From Strongylocentrotus purpuratus (lineage: Eukaryota; Echinodermata; Echinoidea; Camarodonta; Strongylocentrotidae), in NCBI RefSeq assembly GCF_000002235.5, contig NW_022145609.1, forward strand, positions 37,436,130 to 37,500,129: a DNA stretch of 64,000 bases, read 5' to 3'. This document shows positions 35,001 to 46,403 of this stretch, in pieces. The position numbers and the translations under genes are program-made. The notes beneath the pieces were generated by a model, which searched no databases, was not told where the DNA came from, and saw only the letters and a program-made list of their open reading frames with translations. Each line of letters starts with the position of its first letter. Position 1 is the stretch's first letter.

Positions 35001-36130
35001 ATAATTCACTAATATAATGTTAAACCTGCATGACATTTTTAAACCATCGATACCCAAAACACTACTGAATATATTAATCCTTTTAATGTTTTTATTTTGT
35101 TTTATTTTACATGCTAATATTTTCACTACTACTAACATCATGTATGTAGTTAGATTATTAAAAAGAGGGACAATAATTTTGTAATAGAAAGCTCATAAGC
35201 ACGAATTCTAAATTAATCTAGGCAAAATATTTTTAGTGTATGGTGTAAAATTATCTCCATCAAGGACTACGCTTTTCAAGTAAATCACCTTCGCACATCA
35301 ACTCCTCACCAGCTCTTTTCGTCCATTACAAACACCCAGGCTCTCCGGTTTTCCTCCCTCCGGAAAAATCTTAACACTTTTAATCTCATAATTATAGAGG
35401 TCGTACGTATGGCTGTTTGCCTGACCACACAAAATCTTTCTTGATATTTTGCGAAAAACAGCAACTTTGGCAATAATTGTTTTTAAAGCAGATCCCAATA
35501 TTTGACTTGCATTCTATCTATATAGACCTAGACACTTAAGCTGTATTCAAAAGTAACTCGGTTTTACAGTATTTAGTGCAGGGTATGGAAATAAATGCAT
35601 TTTGTGGATAACATTAAATCAGGTTTCATGCGATATTTACAATACTACATGGAACGTATACTACTTTCGCTTTAACTAACTCGGATAGAACAACCTTAAG
35701 ATTATAAATGTAATGTTGCATTAATACAGAAACCTTCAAATCAGAAGATAAGGAATAAAATAATTTCAAGGAACCACCGGTACTTGCTTATCTTACCTAA
35801 TATCAACCACAACGAAAACCCACTGCATAACAAAATTAAAAAACGTTTAATTTTTGCATGTCCATTTTATAACTCTAAACACAAAAAACTACCCCATTCC
35901 TAAGACATTCATGATGATCAAGTAATTCGCGTGTGGATTTAAATGGTCTCCTAGGGTTATAGAATGTTCATTTTAATTGTCTGCTGTAAAATAGCCATCA
36001 CATTGTCATTGCATTATCCATATAAGACATAAACCCACATGATAAAAAGAATCGTTTACTGTACATGACAAAGTTTAATCTTGAAATATAAATCAAATTA
36101 ATTCGGAATTAAAGAAAGGGTAGGTCTACG
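35001..36130. other. Non-coding DNA 3' of the small gene (copy A)
   Basis: Colinear with about 51,380-52,590. AT-rich. A minus-strand ATTAAA poly(A)-signal variant near 36,072 could serve the gene at 36,161-36,589. Nothing else was identified. Confidence 0.45.
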
Positions 36131-36160
36131 TCCAACATGATAGATATACGAATTCAGGAA

Positions 36161-36589
36161 TCACTCTCTTCCGTAGCTCATTTCAAGCCATTGGTACTTC
36201 GAATTAATCACTTTGGCCTTTCCAACAGATGTCAGGAGAATACCGGCGAAATCTGTTGGAAAGGCTTTCCTGAAACAATCGGTGCACATGTGCTGCGATC
36301 CGCTTTTACGGAGGAAAGTGATGAGCCACTCGCCCTTTTCGACTTGGACAGAGCGCCCAAGCTCACCACTGGATGTCGATCCGTCCGGACCGGACCCCAC
36401 ACCAAGTTTCGCCGAAGTGGTGACGGTTTCTTTTCCCAAAGCCTGCTTCATAAATGCGTACGTGTGCTGCCCCATGCTGGCCACCAACTCACAGACGAGT
36501 ATCACTTGACAACTCCCACACCTACAGTCGCGTTCTGTGTCGTTTGGTTCCCATGTCTCCAGTCCATCTACTGAGCTTGCGTGACCCAT
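36161..36589 (-). CDS. Small Cys-containing protein with possible N-myristoylation start (copy A, intact)
   Basis: 142 residues from ATG at 36,589. The start MGHASSVDG fits the myristoylation rule (Gly2, Ser6). Copy B starts MGGANS and has stops upstream, so this ATG is preferred over one 44 codons earlier. Six Cys (22, 24, 27, 33, 102, 105) fall as CRCGSC, a later VCE and HMCTDC, which could form a zinc site. A conserved core reads GQHTYAFMKQALGKETVT, with a Gly/Ser-rich loop (62-80) and VEKGEWLITFLR. Both copies have a splice-acceptor-like tract (TTTC(C/T)TTTACAG) about 80-100 nt upstream, so a non-coding first exon is likely. Family not recognised. Confidence 0.62.
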   Translation of the reverse strand: MGHASSVDGLETWEPNDTERDCRCGSCQVILVCELVASMGQHTYAFMKQALGKETVTTSAKLGVGSGPDGSTSSGELGRSVQVEKGEWLITFLRKSGSQHMCTDCFRKAFPTDFAGILLTSVGKAKVINSKYQWLEMSYGRE

Positions 36590-36810
36590 TATTAGTTTGA
36601 TTGTGAAGAAAGGGTGCGGCTTACAAAGCTCAGCAACAATGACTAGAAAACAGGAATCTGTAAAGGAAAACGTACAAAATATGCTTGTTGATGCATAGAG
36701 TATAAAGTTTTCATTTTTCATGCGAACAAATTCAAAATCGATTACATGTATTTTTTGTCACGAGATCATACTTTTCGGGATCATTAATAAAACCACCTCT
36801 GCAGGGAGCG

Positions 36811-38701
36811 AGTTGTAGAACAAGCTACACTAAACACTCGGGTCGCGGCGCGCTGGAAAACACTCGCGTCTTTTTCGTAACCAAGCACGTCTTGAAAGAA
36901 ATTAAAACAAACAAAACAGAAAAGGTTCTTAGACGTACATATTTTTTTGCATCACGACTAGTCTTTCAATAAAATATTGAAAGATTTTGGCAAAGTGATG
37001 TAAAACTCTAAATTATGAAACTTTAGAAGAAACATAACTAGAAGGGAAAAATAGACATGCAAGTCATTTTTTCAGATGTTCATTCCTAAAAATTTGAAAA
37101 GATCAAATTTATTCTAAATCTTATAATTAATTCATGATCACGACATTTATTGGACGTTACGGGAGAGAAAGTGATTTCGATTTGTATAAAAGATAGTTGT
37201 CAACAATTTAATGAAAAATCAATCAAATGGGGTTCACAAGCTCCCGTTTTTTAAAGTTCTAAAGGCAAGAATAGCATAGCCACTATGAACATAAACATGC
37301 TCTGTCGTGTGCCCTATATATTATTTTTGTTCGTTACAAAATGATAATTTGCAGTTATTGATTCCAAACATGTTATAACATGTATTTGTTATCAATCAGT
37401 CGTGTCAGCTTTTTATCACTAACGCGTTTGTGTCTACACCGATTGGTCGTTACAATTAAGAGAAGTTAAACGAGACGTTAAGCAAGACTTAAATATACAT
37501 TAGTGTGTCAAAATAATATTATTACGTCTATAAACATAAAATGCTCTGTCGTTTGCCCTATATATTATTATTTTTTGTTACAAAATGATAATTTGCAGTT
37601 GGCAATTCCAAAACCTGTTATAACATGTACTTGTTATCACTCAGTCGTGTTATCTTGTTATCAATACACTATTGTGTCTACACCGATTGGTCGTTACAAT
37701 TAAGAGAAGTTAAACGAGACGTTAAGCAAGACGTAAATATACATTAGTGTGTCATAATAATATCATTACGTCTATAAACATAAAAATGCTCCGTCGTTTG
37801 CCCTATATATTATTTTTTTTGTTACAAAATGATAATTTGCTGTTAGCGATTGCCAAACGTGTTATAACATGTATTTGTTATCAATCAGTCGTGTTAGCTT
37901 TTTATCACTAACGCCTTTGTGTCTACACTGATTGGTCGTTTCAAGAGACAAATATATCTACGTTTCTTAAGAAAAACGATGACCCCATAGCGTAAATAAT
38001 AGTGCATTAAGATCAGTACTTGGTATTAAAAGGGCCATCCTGTATACAAAAGAGAGCAAAATAAATAAAGAATTAAAGACAATATATTGTTTAAACATGA
38101 AATCATATAAAAATCGTTCTCAATCTTGTCAAAACTTGTCTAGAATTACGAGAGACAAATTCGTGTCGTGTTTGTATAGAAGAAAAAACATCTTGACAGA
38201 AAGTAAAACAAACAAAAAAGAGAAAGGTTCTTAGGCGTTGATATTTTTTGCATCAAGTCTTTCGATGAAAAATTGACAGATTCAGGCAAAGTGATGTAAA
38301 AATCAAAATGTAAATCAATCAAATGGGGTTTACAAGCTCTCGTTTAAAAACAAATCTTTAAAAGGCAAAAGTTAAATAAATATTAGTGTGTCAAAAAAAT
38401 ATCATAGCGTCTATGAACATGACAAAAAAGTGTTATTTTGTTATCAATACACTCTTGTGTCTACACCGATTAATCGTTACAAGAGACGTTAAACGAGACG
38501 TTAAGCAAGACGTAAACAAACTTTAGTGTGTCATAATAATATCATTTGACGTCTATAAACATAAAAATGCTCTGTCGTTTGCCCTATATATTACTTTTGT
38601 TTGTTAACAAATGATAATTTACAGTTATCGATTTCAAAACCTGTTATAACACGTATTTGTTATCACTCAGTCGTGTTATCTTGTTATCACTAACGCCTTT
38701 G
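36811..38701. repeat. Satellite-like monomers between the two duplicated copies; left part of copy B
   Basis: About five ~240-bp monomers (GTTATAACATGTATTTGTTA near 37,373 and 37,858; variants near 37,617 and 38,643) plus two copies of the longer segment with TTCTTAG(A/G)CGT and TTTGCATCA. 37,370-38,430 is colinear with 7,501-8,339. The monomer split by the 14-kb block in copy A is missing here, so copy number differs by one. CpG-bearing sequence at 36,838-36,890 (ACACTCGGGTCGCGGCGCGC) is the junction with copy A. Confidence 0.85.
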
Positions 38702-38794
38702 TGTCTACACTGATTGGTCGTTTCAAGAGACAAATATATCTACGTTTCTTAACAAAAACGATGATGCCAAGCATTAAGAACAGTACTTGGTATT

Positions 38795-39738
38795 TATTTA
38801 TTTATTTATTTATTTATTTCATTTCCAGGCAAGATGATAACATACAAAACATCACAAGGTTAACAAATGATAGAACATACTGTAAACATAATGATATTTA
38901 GCACCAGCCAATGCCTGAGGATCACCTAAAAGAATTGAAAAAATTCTGTCGAGAGGCTTTCCACATTGGCTGGTGCATACATGAAACAAAATATAAAGAT
39001 AAGGTCAACATAATTTATAAATGAATGTGTAACTAAAACTAACGGTAATATACATGTAGATCAAATACTGTTAGGATTATTTTAAAGAAGGATTCGAAAA
39101 AGAGCTGTTTAAACTATGCATGTATGATAAATGCAGAAAATTGTCTGTTTATACAGTCATGTGGATACGGTAATATTGGAAGTTAGCAAAACTGTATAAC
39201 ATTATGAATTTGAGTTGATTTGATTTGAAGTTATCCAAATTATGGAAAATTATTATTGATGATTGAAAGTTATCCAAATTGGGAGACATTATTATCGATT
39301 TATAGACAAATTTAAAATACATAGTAATCAAAGTGAGAAGAATGTGATAAAACACATTGATAGAGGAAGTACATTAAATAAGAACTTAATAATAACAACA
39401 TATGCATTAAGAAATCAATAAAACATATCAAAATGCAGAAAACTGTCTGTTTATACAGTCATAGTGAGAAGGATGTGATAGGACACATTGATAGAGAAAG
39501 TACATTATATAAGAACATAATAATAACAACATACGCATTAAGAAATCAATAATACATATCAAAATGCAGAAACTGTCTATTTATACAGTCATATATGGAT
39601 ACGGTAATATTGGAAGTTGGTAAAACTGTATAACATTATTATTAATAATTTGATTTCATTTGAAGTTATCCAAATTATGGAAAAATATTATTGATATGAT
39701 TGGAAGTTTTACAAATTGTGGAACATTATTATTGATAA
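38795..39738 (-). mobile_element. LINE 3'-end fragment with (AAATA)n tail, only in copy B
   Basis: The insertion lies between two GGTATT copies (38,789-38,794 and 39,739-39,744). Copy A has one copy, in ACTTGGTATTAAAAGG at about 23,079, giving an empty site. On the minus strand the element ends CATCTTGCCTGGAAATGAAA then (TAAA)n, like a non-LTR 3' UTR. The 5' half (39,130-39,735) holds imperfect tandem repeats sharing TGTCTGTTTATACAGTCAT and GATACGGTAATATTGGAAGT. No RT frame remains. Confidence 0.8.
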
Positions 39739-39739
39739 G

Positions 39740-40535
39740 GTATTAAAAGGGCCATCCTGTATACAAAAGAGAGCAAAATAAATAAAAAATTTAAGACAAT
39801 ATATTGCTTAAACATGAAATCATATAAAAATCGTTCTCAATCTTGTCAAAACTTGTTTATTATTACGAGAGACAAATTTGTGTGGTGTTTGTATAGAAGA
39901 AAAAACGTCTTGTCAGAAAGTAGACCTACCAAAAATGAATAAAGACAATACATTGCTTAAACATGCAATCACATGATAATCGTTCTTAATCTTGTCGAAA
40001 CTTGTTTATTATTACAAAAGTCAAATTTGTGGGGTGTTTTTATAGAAGAAAAAACGTCTTGTCAGAAAGTAGACCTACCAAAAATGAATAAAGACAATAC
40101 ATTGCTTAAACATGCAATCACATGATAATCGTTCTTAATCTTGTCGAAACTTGTTTATTATTACGAAAGTCAAATTTGTGTGGTGTTTGTATAGAAGAAA
40201 AAACGTCTTGTCAGAAAGTAAACCTACCAAAAATGAATAAAGACAATACATTGCTTAAACATGCAATCACATGATAATGGTTCTTAATCTTGTCGAAACT
40301 TGTTTATTATTACGAAAGTCAAATTTGTGGGGTGTTTGTATAGAAGAAAAAACGTCTTGTCAGAAAGTAAACCTACCAAAAATGAATAAAGACAATAATT
40401 GCTTAAACATGCAATCACATGATAATCGTTCTTAATCTTGTCGAAACTTGTTTATTATTACGAAAGTCAAATTTGTGGGGTGTTTGTATAGAAGAAAAAA
40501 CGTCTTGTCAGAAAGTAAACCTACCAAAAATAAAA
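39740..40535. repeat. 149-bp tandem repeat, about 5 units (copy B)
   Basis: Same unit as 23,085-23,700. AAACATGCAATCACATGATA recurs near 39,959, 40,108, 40,257 and 40,405. One or more units have been gained here or lost in copy A since the duplication. Confidence 0.88.
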
Positions 40536-43430
40536 AAATGTCAATGGCGTTAACATTTTTTTGCATCAAGTCTTTGAATGAAAAATTGAAAGATTAAGGC
40601 AAAGTGATGTAAAAAAGGAAAATTACAAAAATTTCAAAGAAACTAAACTTGAAGGTGAAACATAATTGTAAGTCACACATGCAGATATTCTTTCCTAAAT
40701 ATTTGAAAACGATCAAAGTTATTCTCAATCTTATAACTTATTCATTATCACGACATTGTGTCTACATTTTTCTTGGACGATACGAGAGAGAGACTTTTAT
40801 TTCATATGTCTATAAGGTAAAGAGAAACATCTCAAAAAGAAAAAAAAACATCTTGAAAGAAAAAAAATCATGAACGTCTAATAACAAATCAAACGGGATC
40901 GATTGATATCTCTTGTCAACTATTTAATAATGAATCAATGAAAGGATTAACACTAGTTCACGCAGTTTGAAACTTCTTTTATATGATGAGACGTCAGGAG
41001 ACGTTGAATAGAACGTAAATATTAGTGTGTCCTTATATGAATATAACGTCAATAAAAATAACAATACTCTGTCGTTTGTTTTAGATATTATGTTTAGTTT
41101 CATTTCTCATAAATCATTCGCTTGGAACTGACGATTCTAAACCCAGTTGTAACATTCATTTGCTCTCAGTCGGTTTCATTACCTTTTTATCATTACAATG
41201 TTGTGTCGATACGATTGGACATTACAAGAAACAAATATTTATACGTGTCTTTAAAAATAACGTCTAATAACAATAAAAGTTGTGGTAGACTTAAATGTGA
41301 GGACATTATGAGAAGACCGGACATATCATTTGATTTTTTAATACATTGTACAATATATTTTGCAATTTTCCTCTCTTTTTAGTCAAGTTCTCTTGATGAT
41401 ATTTCCATCAATCATTGGCCTATACAATGTGAATGGTAAGAAATCCCTTAATCCGGTCATTTAACCGGAAACTACCTATTACCTACTTGTGATTCTGAAT
41501 TTATTAAACGCTATATATAGCCACTATCTTGCGCGAGTGATCTGAGGAGTTTTAACACCAACAACAATAAAAAGAAGTAGGCGATCACCTCTTTTGTGCA
41601 TAGAAGCTCTGAGCTCTTTAATTTGAGGGAGAATCACATGTTCTCCCTCGATATGTTATAATTATGGAGTGCAGATCGGAATACTATCTCATTCACACTA
41701 CCCGAAACAATATAGTTTGGAGAATACCTTGTTTTGGAATATATTCTGAGATTATTGATTGAGTGGGTTTCTAGAGGTTATTTGATTTCTTCAGTTGTTT
41801 ATCCATTCTCTTTAGGATTGTGCTTTGTTGATGTGTACTTGTTTGTGTCTAAAGGCCAGAATTGAATAACGGAAGAAGAATTATCATAAAACGTAACTTT
41901 AATTGGGTAAGTCTAGTTATGAACATAAACTTCAACAAAGGGATATCTACTGATATTTTCTTTTATATTGCGAATTTAAACACAAACAACAAATGGTCAA
42001 AACTGATATCGTGATGAAATATAGATAATGAATAAAATAAAGTTTGAAATAAAAATGATGATAAAAACAAATTAAACTAAAGAATTAAATTTAAAAATAT
42101 GTTATACCGCAAAAATGTAAACAATTATAACTATGTTCATCACTGTACGTTCGATAAAACAAAAATCAGCATGGCTTATCAAAACACATCTGAACCAAAC
42201 AAAATACTAAAAAGGAACGTAAAAATAGTAGGCTAGTTATTATAATCAAGTTCATGTCATATTGTGCAATGTGGTATTGGTTCGCAATATTATCGCTTTT
42301 CAAGTTGCTTCCAATTTACCTCATTTTAGCAGTATAATATCGTTACTTTACAAAGATCTTAACGAATCCACATTAATATATGGATCTCTTACTTATCTTC
42401 ACTTTCTCCAATAGTGTGACAACACAGAAATAGTTTAACACCAACTAAACGTTTCATGATCTTTCGATATTTAACTGGTGTTTTGAATTAACAAAAACTA
42501 CAGGTTTTTAATATTATGTTGGCGCCCTAAATCCTCTATCGCAAAATGTTTGCAGGTGCTGTCAAAATTAAAATTCGCTTTGAAATATTATGAATTTGGT
42601 TCCACGCGGTGAATCAGTTTTTGCATACTTGCATGTACGTGGCGAGAATCAGACTGTTCAGCTTACCTTTGAGGTACTGGAACTGCAAGTCACAAGGTTG
42701 TGTTGAACATAGGCGATTACCTTCGAATCATGCAAATTACCACGACTCTGGACGTACATACGAGTACAAAACCTTAACTCAAAGAAATTAACAGTAACGT
42801 GACTTAGTTTGATGGAAATCTCCGAACTGCTCAGAAGAACGAACATGAGAGTAAAGGCTCTGATATGTAAGGTCAACTGCACAGTGCCAATGTAACCATT
42901 TCTGCTGACGATGTTCATATTTATATTCATTTCAGAAATAAAGTCAATGTACGATCAATAAAAAAACAACGGTACTTATTGCTGAAAAGAGGTAATGTAA
43001 ATACACTGTTGGTCATTAAGTTGGAATGATTTTGTTTACCCCAATTTATTGTTAAATACTCATACCCTTTGTTCCTTTATTTAATTGACCAAGCAATATA
43101 TATTGGTCCAACCTACAACCGTGTTGTAAACATTCCTCAGAAAGTCAAACACAACGTATACGAAGAAAGTCAAAGAATAAAAATTCCGTAGACAAACGTG
43201 TTAAAGGTCAGTTCCTAATACCAAATACCTCCTATATTCAAACGTTAAAAATTCCTATAAAACACATGAGTAAAATTAAACATGTTAAAATTCACATAGA
43301 AACCCGCGTTGTACGCCAGTTCTTAATAGAAAATACCTACCCTACTGTATATTCAAATCGTTAAAAATTCCTATATAACATATGAGTAAAATTTAAAATG
43401 TTAAAATTCACATAAAAACACGTGTTGTAA
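40536..43430. other. Non-coding part of duplicated unit (copy B)
   Basis: Almost identical to 23,701-26,930 except for the missing MITE and a few small indels (for example 4 extra bases near 41,515 and a 14-bp loss near 42,869). No independent gene evidence. Confidence 0.5.
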
Positions 43431-43431
43431 G

Positions 43432-43770
43432 TCACTTTTTGCCCGAAAAATATTCCATCAATGGTCGGATATACATTGTGTATATGAGCACAAGATTACT
43501 GGTTGGAACTCCATTCCTCTTCAATTTGCACAGGATATATAGACATCTGGATGCAAGTTTGATGACCTGTTCCACTTGTAGATCCCACTTGAGGTTTGAC
43601 TGAAAGATAACACCAATCAGGTGAAGCGACGTTACAGACTCCAAAACTTGATTTCCAATAGTAATCACCCGTAAAGGTGGACCATTACGCTGGAAACTTA
43701 CATTTTTTCAGCTTTTGGTTTCATTGCATTCAACTCACTCCATGCAGATGGAGCATCTGCATGAGACTGT
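43432..43770 (-). mobile_element. CR1-like LINE RT fragment (copy B)
   Basis: 78 codons match the copy A fragment with a handful of substitutions (LHLIGVIFQSNLKWDLQVEQ conserved). The upstream YVDD part present in copy A at 27,270-27,390 is lost here, replaced by the Helitron-like sequence starting near 43,780. Confidence 0.78.
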
Positions 43771-43779
43771 CCATTACTT

Positions 43780-46403
43780 GACTTGGCAACAACATGCCTA
43801 TACAAAACCCTTATGGCTCTTTGGGATGCACGGGAACCCTCAATTTGTTTTCATATTCGGATAGAGTATGAGTCGGAGATGTGATTTCATGTCTCATTTG
43901 GCCATTAAGTATATCTTGTCATCATCATATTGTCCTTGGAACTCAAAATACGAATTTGCATATTATGACGTCAGCATATTTATGGAATATTGATTGTATC
44001 TCTGTAAAAAATGATCGATTCTCTTCCTAATGTTGATATATTGAAGTTGAAGCAATTGTCTACAAGATCACTACACATTATTGTTCATTTTGATGACGTC
44101 ATCATAGTCAAAATTGCGATTAAAGGTAACTTGGCAGATTTTCTTAATTTGCGTGTTAAGCCTATGGAAGGTGCCAATTTCGTTCACATTATGAATCTAC
44201 ATGACATCAATCTTTCAGCACTATCTCGCTCATTCTATTCTCTTCCGAATTTTGGTATGTTATAGCTGAGACTATGGGCTATAAAAGTTGTGTCTTTTGT
44301 TGTTTAATCAGATATTGGGATCATGCCGGAATTTTCAATTGAAAGTTGAAATTGCAAAATTCTGTAGAACATTGCATTAATTATGCATATGTCACCTATG
44401 TCCTATTTGTGAAATTTAAACGTTAGCAGTTTCCTAGTACCTCAAATTCATAAAGCAAACCCCTTCACTTTCTAGAATTTACTATCAGAAACTATTGAGT
44501 GACTGACCGACTATTTTCCTTCTGGTAATAAAAAACATAAAATGAGCTTAACGCCATTACACAACATAGAAACGCTTTTTTTTTTTCTTTCATGATATTT
44601 CATAACGGAATGAGCGTCTGTTTAAGATAAATGGCCGTGCGCACGAGCACATGTAATACATAGCATATATCGGCAAAAACATGCTTACACAAATTCCATC
44701 ATAGCTATTTGGGATGCACCTAGACACCCAATTGTTCTTATATTTCGATAGAGTATGGGTCGGAGTACTCGGAGATATGATTTCATTTCTCATTTGGCCA
44801 TTACAAAATATTCTGAGGTCATCATAATGGCATTCAAACTCAAATTACGAATTGACATATTATGACGTCAGCAAATTTATGGAAAATTGAGTGTATCGCT
44901 GTAAATATTAATCGATTTTTTTTTCGCTCCAGATTTTCACATGTTGTAATTTTGACAGTTTTCTACAAGCTTAATGGTCATTATTTTTCATTTTGAAGAC
45001 GTCATCATAGTGAAAATTTCAATTAAAAGGCACATGTGAACAATTTCTTAATTTGCGTGTTATGCCTATAAGTGCAAGTGAATTTCGTTCACATCGTAAA
45101 TCTACACGACATTGTTTTTTTTAGCAGTATATCGCTCATTTTTGTTCTATTTTTTAAAATTTTAGTTGGAACAGCCCACCTATACTTGTTCCAAACAAGT
45201 ATAACATGTCTAGTTATATATTTTTCTTATTTCTAACCACTTTTTTGTGGACAAGATAACTTGAAAATGGCTGGATCAAATGCCTTGAAATTTGGCACAC
45301 ATATGCATAGGCATATGTACAAATCACAGAATTTTTTCAACCTTGACCTTGACTGATGACGTCATCTAGGCGCCATTTTGTAAAATTTTACGAAAATTAA
45401 CTCATGATCATATCTTCATAACCAAAAGGTATTTCTCATTCATATTTATCATGATCAAGGTCAATATCCGTCCGGTCAATGGCAGGTCAAATAACGCGCG
45501 CGTGCGCGTACGTCCGCGCGTCAATGCACGCGTAAAATTTTGAAATGCTCAAAATCGTCTTAAAATCATTTTGCATACGTTTTAGGCCATTCTAAGCATT
45601 TTATAAAAAAATCGCGCACACGCGCATGCGTGCGCGTTTTCGCGCGTAAAACTATTGCACAACATAGAATCGCCATTTTTTTTCTTTCATAATATTCCAC
45701 ATATTTTTACAAACAAATTGATAGTATGTTTATCTCTTTATGACTATTAATGACGGAATGATCGACCGTTAAACATAAATTTCCGTGCGCGCGAGCTTTT
45801 GTAATACATAGCATATATGGGTAAAAACATGCCTATGCAAAATCCATTGTAGCTCTTTAGGATGCAAGGTAACCCCAATTTTTTTTCATATTTTGATTAA
45901 GTTTGAATCGCAGATATGATTTCATGTTCATTTGACCCTCAATTAACTCATGACGTCATCATAATGGCCTCCGAACTCAAATTTCAATTTGCATATTATG
46001 ACGTCAGCATATTTTTGGAAAATTGATTGTATCTTTGTAAAAATTGATCGATTTTCTTCAAAATTTTGATATGTTCTAGCTGAGACAATTTTCTACAAAT
46101 CAAGTTGCCACGATTTTTCATTTTGACAAAGGCATCATGGCTTATTTTTGCGATTAAAGGAGGCGTGTCAATTTTTCACATTTTACGTGTATTCTCTATG
46201 GGACATGACTTTTTCTCAAAACTTGATTCTACATTCCCGTCTTTCGCGAGCAATATCTACGTCGTTTTAGCTTCATTTACGCTGAACTTCGAGTATGTTG
46301 TAGCTGAGACAAAAAGCTATCTCAAATGTACCCTTCATTTTGTCTCAATTTTTTGTTGGATCAGCCCACCTATACTTGCTCCAAACAAGTATTACAAATC
46401 TAG
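43780..46403 (+). mobile_element. Helitron-like non-autonomous tandem, two 3' ends
   Basis: Two nearly identical ends read CCCACCTATACTTG, CCAAACAAGTAT, a short spacer and CTAG followed by T. One CTAG lies at 45,210-45,213 and the other at 46,400-46,403. A short hairpin (ATACTTG/CAAGTAT) a few bases before CTRR is the Helitron 3' signature. The bodies are related and share GGGATGCAC/GGATGCAAG, TATTATGACGTCAGCA, AATTGATTGTATC and CAAATTTC. A 5' TC end was not located. No Rep/helicase frame is present. Confidence 0.6.
45485..45655. other. Alternating purine-pyrimidine CG/CA tracts
   Basis: ACGCGCGCGTGCGCGTACGT at about 45,496 and TCGCGCACACGCGCATGCGT near 45,611 are long alternating purine-pyrimidine runs. 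Such runs can adopt Z-DNA. They sit inside the Helitron-like unit, in otherwise AT-rich DNA. Confidence 0.7.

Larger units (their letters stand above)
22716..36810. repeat. Segmental duplication, copy A (main part)
   Basis: Colinear with about 38,440-53,260. Anchors: 22,990/38,702; 24,287/41,122; 26,094/42,609; 26,935/43,432; 27,421/46,411; 28,540/47,580; 31,400/48,150; 36,130/52,590. Changes in offset mark insertions in one copy only. Identity looks near 97-99% from 23.8 to 26.9 kb, lower toward 33-36.8 kb. The unit carries LINE relics, hairpin repeats and one small gene at its right end. Confidence 0.9.

Noticed and set aside
36137-36574. 145-codon plus-strand frame opposite the small Cys protein
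   Set aside because: Antisense shadow; the minus frame is the one shared with copy B in start, Cys pattern and core.
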